Source: CAVROP01 sp050008495 | Lineage (GTDB): Bacteria > Acidobacteriota > Terriglobia > UBA7540 | DNA length: 64,000 nucleotides | Assembly: GCA_050008495.1 (NCBI GenBank) | Contig: JBEKMN010000068.1 | Location: forward strand, 1 to 64,000 | Direction: 5' to 3' | In this document: positions 8,502 to 16,876 of the stretch, piece after piece | How positions within the stretch are numbered: the first letter of the stretch is position 1 | Layout of the letters: each line of letters opens with the position of its first letter | Notes under the pieces: generated by a model | Database searches by the model: none | Seen by the model: the letters and a program-made list of their open reading frames with translations, nothing else | What the model was told of the DNA's origin: nothing | Program-made: the position numbers and the translations under genes

Positions 8502-9887
8502 ATGGAACTGATTTTCGCCTCGGCGCGCGAACAAGCCAAAGCGATCAGAGAAAAGCAAATCTCCTCGGCAGAGCTTACGCAAGTGTGTCTCGCGCGAATC
8601 GCCGAGGTCAATCCCAAGCTGAACGCCGTCGTGCAACTTCCCGCGGCAACGGCGATGGCCGAAGCCCGCGCGGCTGACAGGGCTCTGGCTCGCGGCGAAA
8701 TCAGAGGGCCGTTGCACGGCGTTCCGTTTACGTTGAAAGACGCCATCGAGACAGAGGGGGTGGCCTCGACGGGGGGAACCCTGGGCCGCGCCAACTATGT
8801 GCCTAAGGAAGACGCCACGGTGGTGAAGCGCTTGCGCGCTGCCGGGTGCATTCTCCTCGGCAAGACGAACTGCCCCGAATTCGGCTGGGCATGGGAGAGC
8901 GACAACCTTATCTATGGCCGGACGAATAACCCTTACGACCTGTCGCTGTCGCCGGGCGGAAGCAGCGGCGGCGAATCTGCCATCATCGCAGCCGGCGGAT
9001 CGCCGTTCGGCTTGGGCAGCGACGCGGGTGGGAGCGTGCGCTTCCCTGCCCATTGCACGGGAATCGCAGCGATCAAGCCGACTTCCGGCCGTGTTCCGCG
9101 TACCGGCCACTTCCCCGGCCCCGGCGGGACGCTCGATGCGCTCTGGCAAATCGGCCCGCTGGCGCGAAGCGTCGAAGACCTTAATACGATCCTGCCCGTC
9201 ATTTCCGGCGTGGATTGGCGCGATCACGCCGTTGTCCCCATGCCGTTGGGCGATGCGGAAAAAGTCAACCTCAAGGCCCTGCGCGTGGCGTTTCACACTG
9301 ATAATGGAATCGAGACTCCCAGCCAAGAAACCATCGACGCTGTGTTGAGTGCAGCGAAAGCCCTCGAAACAAGCGTCTCCGGCATTGAGGAGGCGCGACC
9401 GCCGGGGATTGAGCAAACCTACGATATCTATTTCGGGCTATTCACTGCCGACGGGGGTGTGGGGCTCGAAGAACTGCTCGAGGCGGCCGGAACCAGCCAA
9501 GTTCATCCACTCATGCAGCGTGTCCTGGAGTTGCAACGCTCCCACGCCAAGTCGATGGCGGCTTTCGTCGAGTTGACCGCACAATGGGACGCGTTCCGCC
9601 GCTCTCTCCTTGCTTTCATGGAGCATTATGACGTTCTCGTGTGCCCGGTCTGCTCGTTCACGGGCATGGTCCACGGTTCGACTTACGACCGCCTGCCGGC
9701 CTTCAGCTACACCATGACGTCTAACCTGACGGGCTGGCCGGCGGCGGTGGTCAGGGCTGGAAGCACTCGCGGCGGCTTGCCGATTGGCGTGCAGATCGTG
9801 GCGCGACCGTGGCGCGAGGACGTGGCACTGGCCGTGGCCGCGAGAATTGAGAAATCTTTGGGCGGTTACCAGCCCCCGCCTCTGTAG
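8502..9887 (+). CDS. Amidase (amidase-signature family)
   Basis: Amidase-signature enzymes hydrolyse carboxamides with a Ser-cisSer-Lys triad. In this 461-residue protein the lysine is Lys79 ('GVPFTLKDAIE'), the cis-serine lies in 'PGGSSGGESA' (154-155) and the nucleophile is Ser178 in 'GSDAGGSVRFPA'. Length fits single-domain amidases, and there is no signal peptide, so it is cytoplasmic. It is not clearly GatA: no gatB or gatC is adjacent. Its place between a DeoR regulator and a NagB-like gene suggests a catabolic role on amides, but the substrate is unknown. Confidence 0.9.
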   Translation: MELIFASAREQAKAIREKQISSAELTQVCLARIAEVNPKLNAVVQLPAATAMAEARAADRALARGEIRGPLHGVPFTLKDAIETEGVASTGGTLGRANYVPKEDATVVKRLRAAGCILLGKTNCPEFGWAWESDNLIYGRTNNPYDLSLSPGGSSGGESAIIAAGGSPFGLGSDAGGSVRFPAHCTGIAAIKPTSGRVPRTGHFPGPGGTLDALWQIGPLARSVEDLNTILPVISGVDWRDHAVVPMPLGDAEKVNLKALRVAFHTDNGIETPSQETIDAVLSAAKALETSVSGIEEARPPGIEQTYDIYFGLFTADGGVGLEELLEAAGTSQVHPLMQRVLELQRSHAKSMAAFVELTAQWDAFRRSLLAFMEHYDVLVCPVCSFTGMVHGSTYDRLPAFSYTMTSNLTGWPAAVVRAGSTRGGLPIGVQIVARPWREDVALAVAARIEKSLGGYQPPPL

Positions 9888-9895
9888 CCTGCATT

Positions 9896-10040
9896 GTGGT
9901 GCGGGCGTCTCGCCCGCTGTCACGCGGGCATTCCTTCGCTGCGCTCAGGACAGGCTCTGCCCGCGCCCTCCTGTTTTTCGGAACTCCTTTTCGGCGGTCT
10001 TCACGCGGGAGCGGGACAGCGGGCGAGACGCCCGCACCAC
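9896..10040. repeat. Perfect 26-bp inverted repeat around a 93-nt centre
   Basis: Arms at 9896-9921 and 10015-10040 are exact complements, beginning GTGGTGCGGGCGTCTCGCCC. The centre contains a second dispersed motif (TCGCTGCGCTCAGGACAGGC). The element starts right after the amidase stop. It looks like a mobile palindromic unit that can fold into a cruciform or transcript hairpin. Confidence 0.85.
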
Positions 10041-10121
10041 ACGCTGGGCCTGCCTTTGAGGTTTCATGCTAAGATGTTCCGACGCGGCGCTGATTCTGCT
10101 GCGGCTCACTTGGGGGAAGTG

Positions 10122-10901
10122 ATGGCACCAAGCCCTATATCTTCATTCAAAGTCGGCACGCTGGCCGTAGAGGTTTACGAAGACCGCAACGCCTTAGGTC
10201 AGGCGGCGGCAACCATGGCGGCAAGCCGACTGCGTGAATTGGCGAAGCAGCACGAGAATATTCCGGTGATTTTTGCCACCGGCGATTCGCAACGGGCGAC
10301 CCTGCACGCGCTCGCCGCCATGCCGGACGTGCCCTGGAATCAAGTCATCGGTTTTCGAATGGACGAATACGTGGGCCTTCCGGAGGGCCACCCTGCTTCG
10401 TTCTCGCGTTACATGCGGGAGAATCTGACGAGCCGTGTTCAGTTGCTGCACATGTATGAGATTGACGGCGCTGCGGCCAACGTGCAGAAGACCTGCTGGG
10501 AATATGCGGAGTTGCTCCGGGCGCACGCACCCTTGCTCTGCCTTCTGGGCGTTGGCGAGAACGGCCACCTGGCGTTCAACGATCCGGCGGAAGCGCTCTT
10601 CGACGACCCGGTCGACGTTAAACCGGTTACGCTGGACCTTGTTTGCCGCCAACAGCAGGTTAACGAGGGCTGTTTTTCCAACGTCGCTGAAATGCCGGAA
10701 AGGGCCATCACAATTACAGTGCCCGCGCTCTTTCGCGTGCCGGAGTTGATCCTTTCGATTCCGGGCCCACGCAAGGCACAGATTGTAAAACGGACTCTGT
10801 ACGATCCCATTTCGACTGCTTGCCCGGCAACGATCCTGCGGCGGCATGCTAATGCGAGGTTGTTCCTGGACCGAGCTTCGGCGGCGGAATTGACCCTATG
10901 A
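10122..10901 (+). CDS. Glucosamine-6-phosphate deaminase-like protein (NagB family)
   Basis: NagB converts glucosamine-6-phosphate to fructose-6-phosphate plus ammonia. The 259-residue protein has the family motifs 'GFRMDEYVGL' (about 77-86, with the Asp that acts as base) and 'LGVGENGHLAFNDPA'. In E. coli NagB the second motif reads GNDGHIAFNE; here the catalytic-loop Asp is Asn and the Glu is Asp, while His is kept. A related deaminase/isomerase activity on another aminosugar phosphate is therefore possible. I chose ATG 10122 because GGGGGAAG lies just upstream and the protein then starts like the family; the frame is open upstream into a repeat. It is followed by the MFS transporter gene. 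Confidence 0.8.
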   Translation: MAPSPISSFKVGTLAVEVYEDRNALGQAAATMAASRLRELAKQHENIPVIFATGDSQRATLHALAAMPDVPWNQVIGFRMDEYVGLPEGHPASFSRYMRENLTSRVQLLHMYEIDGAAANVQKTCWEYAELLRAHAPLLCLLGVGENGHLAFNDPAEALFDDPVDVKPVTLDLVCRQQQVNEGCFSNVAEMPERAITITVPALFRVPELILSIPGPRKAQIVKRTLYDPISTACPATILRRHANARLFLDRASAAELTL

Positions 10902-10908
10902 AGACTAT

Positions 10909-10993
10909 GTAGGGGCGGCCCTTGCGGCCGCCTGCGGCCTGGCGCTCGAAGGCTTTGAGCCGCAGTGCGGGCAACCACAAGGATTGCCCCTAC
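10909..10993. repeat. GTAGGGGC...GCCCCTAC element
   Basis: A dispersed palindromic element whose ends GTAGGGGC and GCCCCTAC are complementary, with internal GCGGCC pairs. It fills most of the gap between the NagB-like and MFS genes. Confidence 0.7.
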
Positions 10994-11023
10994 GACGACA
11001 ACGCCGGTTAGGGAACCAAAACT

Positions 11024-12283
11024 GTGAAGCCCAAAAAGCGCCTGCGATGGTGGATTGCGTGGACCCTGTTTTTCTCCACGGTCATCAACTACATTAATCG
11101 CCAGACGTTGTCCGTTCTGGCGCCAGTCATCTCCCAGCAATTTCACCTCAGCCACAGCCAGCTTTCGTGGGTCTTTTCCTGCTTTCAATTATCTTACGCG
11201 GGGATGTGGCTAATCGGCGGCGTGCTGCTCGACATCATCGGCACCCGGCTCGGACTTGCGCTCGCGGTCATCTGGTGGTCCATCATCAGCATGCTGACCG
11301 GCCTCGCGAATTCACTTTCTCAGTTCGCAATTTTCCGCTTCCTCCTGGGAATCGGCGAAGGCTGCAACTGGCCCGGCGCGAGCAAGGCGGTCGCCGAATG
11401 GTTTCCCGCCAAGGAGCGTGGGGTCGCAGTAGCCATTTTTGATAGCGGCTCGAGCGTCGGTGGCGCAGTGGCCGCGATCACCGTGCCCTGGATTGCCATT
11501 ACGCTGGGCTGGCGATACGCGTTCGTGGTTTCCGGGGTTCTCGGGTTTCTCTGGCTGGCTTTGTGGTTGCGCGTTTATTATCCCTTGAACCGGCATCCCA
11601 GGCTCACGAGCGAGGAAAAGGATCTGATCGAAGCGGGCAGAGACACAGCCAAGGTCTCCGAGCGCGCGGGCGCCGGCCGTTGGTTGACCCTTCTCAAAGA
11701 CAGCAACACCTGGGGAATCGTCCTGGGGCGCTCGCTCACCGACCCCATCTGGTGGTTCTACGTCTTTTGGCTGCCGCAATACCTGAGTGACGCGCGCGGG
11801 TTCAGCCTGAAACAGATCGCCGCCTTCGCCTGGATCCCGTTTGTGGCGGCCGACATCGGCAACTTCACGGGCGGGCTTACTTCCGGATTTCTGATCAAGC
11901 GCGGGATGTCAACCCTGCGGGCGCGGAAGTGGGTGTGCGTGGTGAGCTGTCTGCCGGTCATTGCCGGAATTCCGGCAGCCAGGGCGCACAACGCTTACGT
12001 AGCGCTGGCGCTGATCGCCTTTGCGGTCTGGGGGTACGCGAGTTGGTCCACCATGGGACTCACCTTTCCTTCCGACCTGTTCCCGCAGGATGTTGTGGCT
12101 TCGGTGACCGGAGTGAGTGGGCTGGGTGCCGGCCTTGTAGGCGCTCTATTTACCTTGGCGGTAGGAAAGCTCGTAGACCGGTTCTCGTATTATCCGGCGT
12201 TCTTCGCCGCCGCTACCATGCCTTTGCTGGCCACCGTCGCGGTGCTGATTCTACTCCGACCGCGGCAGGAAGTGGGCAGATAG
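11024..12283 (+). CDS. MFS transporter, hexuronate/ExuT-like
   Basis: This 419-residue inner-membrane carrier has the twelve hydrophobic segments of the major facilitator superfamily. The N-terminal 'INYINRQTLSVLAPVI' resembles the ACS-family (ExuT/GudP) signature 'INYxDRxxLSVAAP'. The motif after segment 2 is 'GGVLLDIIGTRLGLALAVIWWS', and 'FLLGIGEGCNWPGASKAVAEWFP' is typical of hexuronate and sugar-acid carriers. The start is GTG 11024. The gene follows the NagB-like deaminase and is likely part of the same catabolic locus. Its stop codon (12281-12283) lies inside a tandem repeat. Exact substrate is inferred only at the level of sugar acids or aminosugars. Confidence 0.85.
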   Translation: MKPKKRLRWWIAWTLFFSTVINYINRQTLSVLAPVISQQFHLSHSQLSWVFSCFQLSYAGMWLIGGVLLDIIGTRLGLALAVIWWSIISMLTGLANSLSQFAIFRFLLGIGEGCNWPGASKAVAEWFPAKERGVAVAIFDSGSSVGGAVAAITVPWIAITLGWRYAFVVSGVLGFLWLALWLRVYYPLNRHPRLTSEEKDLIEAGRDTAKVSERAGAGRWLTLLKDSNTWGIVLGRSLTDPIWWFYVFWLPQYLSDARGFSLKQIAAFAWIPFVAADIGNFTGGLTSGFLIKRGMSTLRARKWVCVVSCLPVIAGIPAARAHNAYVALALIAFAVWGYASWSTMGLTFPSDLFPQDVVASVTGVSGLGAGLVGALFTLAVGKLVDRFSYYPAFFAAATMPLLATVAVLILLRPRQEVGR

Positions 12284-12545
12284 GCAGGTGGGCAGATCGG
12301 CAGTGGGCAGGTCGGTAGATGGCAGAGTCCGGTGCGGTCGTGAACCCACAAGCGTTAACAACGGGCAGTGGCTATTCGGGATTCGGGCAACCGGAAGACC
12401 TTTAGGCTCGGTAACTTTGGAATCTGGAATCTGAAATTTGAAATTGGACCGGCTGATTTAGCTCTCTACAGGGCTGAAGCTTATCTCCTACTTCCCACTT
12501 ACCGACCTGCCGATCTGCCCATCTGCCGACCTGCCCACTGCCTAT
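12271..12545. repeat. Inverted tandem arrays of a GGCAGRT-type unit between convergent genes
   Basis: The left array (12271-12325) repeats GGGCAGAT/GGCAGGT units. The right array (12495-12545) is its complement (GACCTGCCGATCTGCCC). The MFS stop codon lies in the left arm and the EF-G stop codon in the right arm, so the hairpin could end transcription in both directions. Between them (12413-12446) is another small array, TGGAATCTGGAATCTGAAAT. Confidence 0.8.
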
Positions 12546-14635
12546 TCTTCCTCTTCCTCCGCCGAGGGCTTATGCGCGGCGACGATCTTATCCGCGATCG
12601 GCTGCGGGACGATTTCGTAGTGTGAGTACTCCATCGCGTACGTCCCTCGCCCCTGGGTCATCGAGGTGAGGTCGGAGGCGTAGGTGAGCATTTCGGCGAG
12701 GGGCACCTGGGCTTTGACGATCGTGGACCCGCCTTTGGGGTCCATGCCCTGCACGCGGCCGCGCCGGCCATTCAGGTTCCCCATAATGTCGCCGGCATTA
12801 TTCTCAGGAACCGTAATTTCGACATTCATAATAGGCTCGAGCAGGCAGGGCTTCGCCTGTTCCATACACTTCTTGAATCCCTTCGAGCCGGCGAGCTTAA
12901 ACGCAATTTCAGAAGAATCCACTTCGTGGTAGGAACCGTCGAAGAGGATGACGCGGAAATCCACCATGGGACAGCCGGCCAGATACCCTTTCGCGGCTGC
13001 CTCGACGATGCCCTTCTCGACGGCAGGGATGTAGTTCTTGGGGATGGAGCCGCCGAAGATATCGTTGACGAACTCGAAGCCCGCGCCACGCTGGAGGGGT
13101 TCCACCTTGATCCAGCAGTCGCCGTACTGGCCGTGACCGCCGGTCTGTTTCTTGTGCTTGCCCTGCGCTTCCGCCTTGGCGCGGATGGTTTCGCGATAAG
13201 GAATCTTAGGGGCCTTCAAAGTGACTTCGATATTGAATCGCCGCTTGAGCTTCGAAACAGCCACTTCCACGTGCTGCTGGCCCGCGCCGGAGAGCAGGAA
13301 TTCCTTGGTTTGCGGGTCGCGCGAAAAGCGCAGGAGCAGGTCCTCCTCGAGCATGCGATGGATGGCCGTGGAGAGCTTGTCTTCATCGCCGCGCGACTTC
13401 GGTTCAATGGCAAACGAGATGGCGGGCTCCGCCAGCTTCAGCTTCGGGAATACGATCGGCGCGGCCTTGTCGCCCAAGGTGTCGCCCGTCAAGGTGTCTT
13501 TGAGTTTGGCCACGGCGCCGATGTCACCGGCATGGAGCTCGGCGACAGGCGTCTGGGTTTTGCCCTGCACTATTCCGATGTGCGACAGACGCTCGCTGGT
13601 GCCTCGATTGAAGTTGCTAAGGTTGGCTTCGTTCTTGACCACTCCCGACATCACTTTGAAGTAGCTCACTCGCCCTGCAAAGGGGTCCGCCACGGTCTTA
13701 AACACGAACGCGGCAGCCGGCTGGTCATCGGCAATCTTGCGTTTGACAGTTTCCCCGCCCTCATGGTCCAGACCTTCCACCTCCTTCCGTTCCAGCGGCG
13801 AAGGAAGGTAGTCGACGATGAGCATTAGCAGATTCTCGCTGCCCAGGTTGGGAAGCCCGGCGGCAACGACCACCGGGTAGATGCGCCTTTCGCACACCGC
13901 AGCCCTCAGGCCCGGAAGCAAATGCTCCTCCGGCAGAGTTCCTTGTTCGAAAAACTCCTCCATCAACTTGTCGTTGCCCTCGGCCACCATTTCCACCAGC
14001 GCTTCGTGTGCCTTGGTCGCAGGTTCCTTCAGCTCGGCAGGGATTTCGCCCTCCTGCGCTTTGCCCGATCCGCTGGAGTCGTAGAGGTAGGCCTTCATTC
14101 GAACCAGATCAATGAGGCCGTGGAAATTCTTTTCTTCACCGATAGGAAGCTGGACAGGAACCGCGTTGCGCCCGAATTCCTTGTGCACGGCTTCGAGGGT
14201 CCGCTCGAAGCTGGCCCGGTCGCGGTCCATCTGATTGATCACCAGGGCGCGAGGCAAGCCGTATTTCTCGCAGAAGCCCCAGGATCTCTCCGTCTGCACC
14301 TCGATTCCCGCCACCGCATGGATGAGGAGCAGAGCGGCGTCGGCCGCCAGCAGCGCTCCTTCAGTTTCGTGCATGAAGATGTTGTATCCGGGCGTGTCGA
14401 TGAAATTGATCTTGGTCTTGCCCCATTCCGCGTAGGCGAGCCCGGCGGTAATGGAGAACTTGCGCTGAATCTCCTCTTCATCATAGTCTGTGGTCGAGGT
14501 TCCGTCGTCCACCTTGCCAAGCCGATTCACCATGCCCGCCGCATAGAGCAGCGCAGAAACAAGCTGGGTTTTACCTGTGTCGCCGTGACCTATGAGTGCA
14601 ACGTTGCGAATATCTTGTCCGTCGTAAATTCTCAC
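12542..14635 (-). CDS. Elongation factor G paralogue (EF-G-like, FusA2 type)
   Basis: The 697-residue protein has the full EF-G layout: G domain, domain II, the EF-G-specific domains III-V and a short acidic tail ending in Glu residues. The P-loop (residues 16-23) is GHGDTGKT rather than the AHIDAGKT usual in translocase EF-G; the G3 motif is 'FIDTPGY' and G4 is NQMD instead of NKMD. These changes match the divergent EF-G-like group (for example mycobacterial fusA2), whose role is poorly defined. It is not next to rpsL, rpsG or tuf. The start is GTG 14635 with AAGGAG about 6 nt upstream. Confidence 0.9.
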   Translation of the reverse strand: MRIYDGQDIRNVALIGHGDTGKTQLVSALLYAAGMVNRLGKVDDGTSTTDYDEEEIQRKFSITAGLAYAEWGKTKINFIDTPGYNIFMHETEGALLAADAALLLIHAVAGIEVQTERSWGFCEKYGLPRALVINQMDRDRASFERTLEAVHKEFGRNAVPVQLPIGEEKNFHGLIDLVRMKAYLYDSSGSGKAQEGEIPAELKEPATKAHEALVEMVAEGNDKLMEEFFEQGTLPEEHLLPGLRAAVCERRIYPVVVAAGLPNLGSENLLMLIVDYLPSPLERKEVEGLDHEGGETVKRKIADDQPAAAFVFKTVADPFAGRVSYFKVMSGVVKNEANLSNFNRGTSERLSHIGIVQGKTQTPVAELHAGDIGAVAKLKDTLTGDTLGDKAAPIVFPKLKLAEPAISFAIEPKSRGDEDKLSTAIHRMLEEDLLLRFSRDPQTKEFLLSGAGQQHVEVAVSKLKRRFNIEVTLKAPKIPYRETIRAKAEAQGKHKKQTGGHGQYGDCWIKVEPLQRGAGFEFVNDIFGGSIPKNYIPAVEKGIVEAAAKGYLAGCPMVDFRVILFDGSYHEVDSSEIAFKLAGSKGFKKCMEQAKPCLLEPIMNVEITVPENNAGDIMGNLNGRRGRVQGMDPKGGSTIVKAQVPLAEMLTYASDLTSMTQGRGTYAMEYSHYEIVPQPIADKIVAAHKPSAEEEEE

Positions 14636-14858
14636 CGGGAACTCCTTGAGAGTTTGGGACCGGCATTAGGCGCGCCTTGCCGGCCGCGAAGCAATTCCCC
14701 ATCCTAGCACAACTCGATGTGACACTCCAACGCTGGACGGGAGGTGTTGGCAAGGCTTGACAGTGTGAGGCGCACTTCGGATGGCAGCACGAAGAACCTG
14801 GGCGCGCAGGGACGATTCACAAACCGCCCCTGCGGCCCGTCCGTCGTTAGGCGACCGG

Positions 14859-15590
14859 TTACTTTGTGGGTTGCGGCGGTTGAGTGTTGACAAACGATAT
14901 TCCGCCATGAGGTGAATACTTCTCGAGCTCGCTGATGAGGGATTTAGCAGGGGCAGGGATCTCGCCCTTGCCTTGGATCAGAAGTTCCGAGGGGTCCACC
15001 GGATGGCCATACAGTCGCGAGTTGGCCTCGCTATCCTCAGTAACGGCAGCTCCCTTTAGAGCGATGCCGGCGAACAGGCCCCGCGACCGCGAATAAGTCA
15101 GAATCTCAGCGGTCATGAGCAGGTCCGTGGTAGCGGCAGCCGTCCGTCCCACGGGTCCGGCCGCCACCCCGACATCCGCGCCAAGCTCCCCCTTACTTTT
15201 GAGCAGCCTGCGGATGCCGCTCGGGTTCATGACTACAAGAACCACGTCGGTCTCCGATCCTCCCCACTGAAAACCAAAACTCCCACCATGCACGGCAATC
15301 ATCGAAGGCGCGCCCCAGGGGCCGTCGCCGTGCCTTCGGCATACCAGCAATCCGCGCCCGTAGCTTCCCCCGATAATGAAAGCCCCTTTCTTTTCTCCGG
15401 GAACTATGCCAACGCACACCGACCTGTCGAGCAAATCCTTCGGGATTGAGTTCTCGGGCGTTTTCATGATTTCGTACATCACGACGGCAGCGCTCTCCAG
15501 CCGGTCATCGATCTTCGTGGCCTCTTTGGCCTGGAACTCGACCGGCAGGCTGAACAAAACCATCAATACACCAATCACCAGTTTTTTCAC
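14859..15590 (-). CDS. Exported SYLF/Ysc84 lipid-binding domain protein
   Basis: SYLF-domain proteins bind phosphoinositides in eukaryotes; in bacteria they are exported proteins of unknown role. The start is put at GTG 15590 because AGGAGG lies about 7 nt upstream and the protein then begins with a signal peptide (KKLVIGVLMVLFSLPVEFQA). The mature part shows 'GVGIVPGEKKGAFIIGG'-type family sequence (here 'CVGIVPGEKKGAFIIGGSYGRG'), 'FGFQWGGSETDVVLVVM' and the Gly-rich 'LGADVGVAAGPVGRTAAA', all characteristic. The frame is open upstream to 15656 but lacks a ribosome site. It stands alone. Confidence 0.85.
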   Translation of the reverse strand: MKKLVIGVLMVLFSLPVEFQAKEATKIDDRLESAAVVMYEIMKTPENSIPKDLLDRSVCVGIVPGEKKGAFIIGGSYGRGLLVCRRHGDGPWGAPSMIAVHGGSFGFQWGGSETDVVLVVMNPSGIRRLLKSKGELGADVGVAAGPVGRTAAATTDLLMTAEILTYSRSRGLFAGIALKGAAVTEDSEANSRLYGHPVDPSELLIQGKGEIPAPAKSLISELEKYSPHGGISFVNTQPPQPTK

Positions 15591-15771
15591 CGTGTCATCC
15601 TCCTGAGTAATGGACTTCGTAGCTGGTTGCGTGTCTTTACGGGCATCCCGACACAATTGAGATGCTTAAGCTTTCGAGAGAGTTGAGTTCGCGTCCCTGG
15701 ATCCTGAACCTATCTGCCCAGAAGTCCTATTCTACCCCAGGGCGGCCGCGGATGCCTTCAAAAAAAAGTCC

Positions 15772-15800
15772 TTGACAAACTACGCTTAATATGATAGGCT
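15772..15800 (+). promoter_or_regulatory. Likely sigma-70-type promoter
   Basis: A perfect TTGACA (15772-15777) is followed after 17 nt by TAGGCT (15795-15800), a weak -10. TATGAT overlaps at 15790-15795 but gives only a 12-nt spacer. It points toward the cysteine-rich protein gene 360 nt downstream. Confidence 0.45.
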
Positions 15801-15936
15801 AGAAAGCGGGGTTGAGTTGTTTTGCCATGAACGCACGGACCTCTCCGGATGATTCGCCGGTCTGCCTCCAAGCCAGACAGAATGTCACTGGTTCTCCGCC
15901 GTCCCAGACCCACTCGCGGCCTGATGGCAACGGGCC

Positions 15937-16040
15937 AGCTTCGCTGCCGCACTCTAAAATCGAGGGAACAAAGCGAGAATGTCTATGAAAACAAAGGACC
16001 GCTCTGCAAAACTCGCGAGGTGGAGTGCCGCAGCGAAGCT
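15937..16040. repeat. Inverted repeat of the GGAGTGCGGCAGC family
   Basis: Arms 15937-15955 (AGCTTCGCTGCCGCACTCT) and 16022-16040 pair with two mismatches. The core matches the hairpin at 4884-4912, so this is a second, spread-out copy of the same family. Confidence 0.7.
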
Positions 16041-16162
16041 GCCGCCTTCCTTCCCAATGTCCCCAATCCTGTCTCGACGCGATTCCGAAGTGGCAACTAC
16101 CTTGCCGCGTTCCTAAAATCGACAGGCGGACCGGGAATGTCAGTGAATGTAAGGAGGCACTT

Positions 16163-16714
16163 ATGAGTACGGGAATTATTTTAGCCGTCATAGCTCTTAT
16201 GGCACTTACTGTCGGGTACTTAGCGTTCCGAAGCCTGCGGGCCTATTTCAAGCTCCGCGGGAAGAGGCTGGTCACCTGCCCTGAGACCGAGCACTCTGCG
16301 GCAGTGGATTTAGACGCCCTGCATCTGGCGAAGGATGCGGTATTCGGCACACCGCAGCTTCGCCTGAGCGAGTGTTCTCGCTGGCCGGAACGGCAAGGAT
16401 GCAGCCAGGAATGTTTGAAACAGATCGAAGTAGCGCCGCAAGGCTGCCTGGTTCGACGCATCGTCGCCGACTGGTATGCCGGCAAGACCTGTGTGATCTG
16501 CGGCAAGCCGGTGGACGCAGCCGAGCAATGGGTGGGGCACGTGCCGGCGCTTCTGAATACGGACAAAAAGACCCTTTATTGGGATAAGCTCGCCCCCGAG
16601 AAACTGCCCGAGGTATTCCATACTCACTCGCCCGTTTGCTGGTCCTGCCACATCGCGGAGACCTTCCGCCGCGACCATCCGGATTTGGTCGTCGACCGGC
16701 CTGCAAGGTGGTGA
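16163..16714 (+). CDS. Membrane-anchored cysteine-rich protein with CxxC and CxxCH motifs
   Basis: The 183-residue product has one N-terminal membrane segment (about 4-22) and a soluble part rich in cysteine: Cys39, 71, 80, 84, 95, 110, 113, 159 and 162. Cys110-Cys113 forms a 'CVIC' knuckle, and residues 159-163 read CWSCH, which fits the c-type haem attachment motif CxxCH. If the soluble part is outside the membrane it could carry haem; otherwise the cysteines may bind zinc or a cluster. The start ATG 16163 has AAGGAGG at 16151-16157; the frame is open upstream but into a repeat. I do not recognise a named family. Confidence 0.75.
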   Translation: MSTGIILAVIALMALTVGYLAFRSLRAYFKLRGKRLVTCPETEHSAAVDLDALHLAKDAVFGTPQLRLSECSRWPERQGCSQECLKQIEVAPQGCLVRRIVADWYAGKTCVICGKPVDAAEQWVGHVPALLNTDKKTLYWDKLAPEKLPEVFHTHSPVCWSCHIAETFRRDHPDLVVDRPARW

Positions 16715-16876
16715 AGAAAGAGCTTATTCTGAGTCTCGCGCCGCAGGGCCGCGTTGTATAATAACCGTTCGCACTGTGGGCAACTGAATTTCGGACTACC
16801 ATCCTTTAAGCCCCTTTCTGGCGAGGAGGGGAATGCGAGGGGAATCCCTGAACCCTGATTCTGAATCGGAAAACTC

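Larger units (their letters stand above)
15591..16162. other. Intergenic region with promoter, repeat and short open frame
   Basis: The 572-nt gap holds a TTGACA-type promoter (15772-15800) and a long-armed inverted repeat. A 53-codon open frame (15827-15988) starting ATG right after the promoter runs through the repeat and has no recognisable protein motif, so I do not call it a gene. Confidence 0.5.

Noticed and set aside
15790..15795. TATGAT as the -10 of the 15.8-kb promoter
   Set aside because: It leaves only a 12-nt spacer from TTGACA; TAGGCT at 15795-15800 gives 17 nt.
15827..15988. 53-codon frame in the leader of the cysteine-rich protein gene
   Set aside because: Composition reflects the repeat it crosses, and there is no clear ribosome site.
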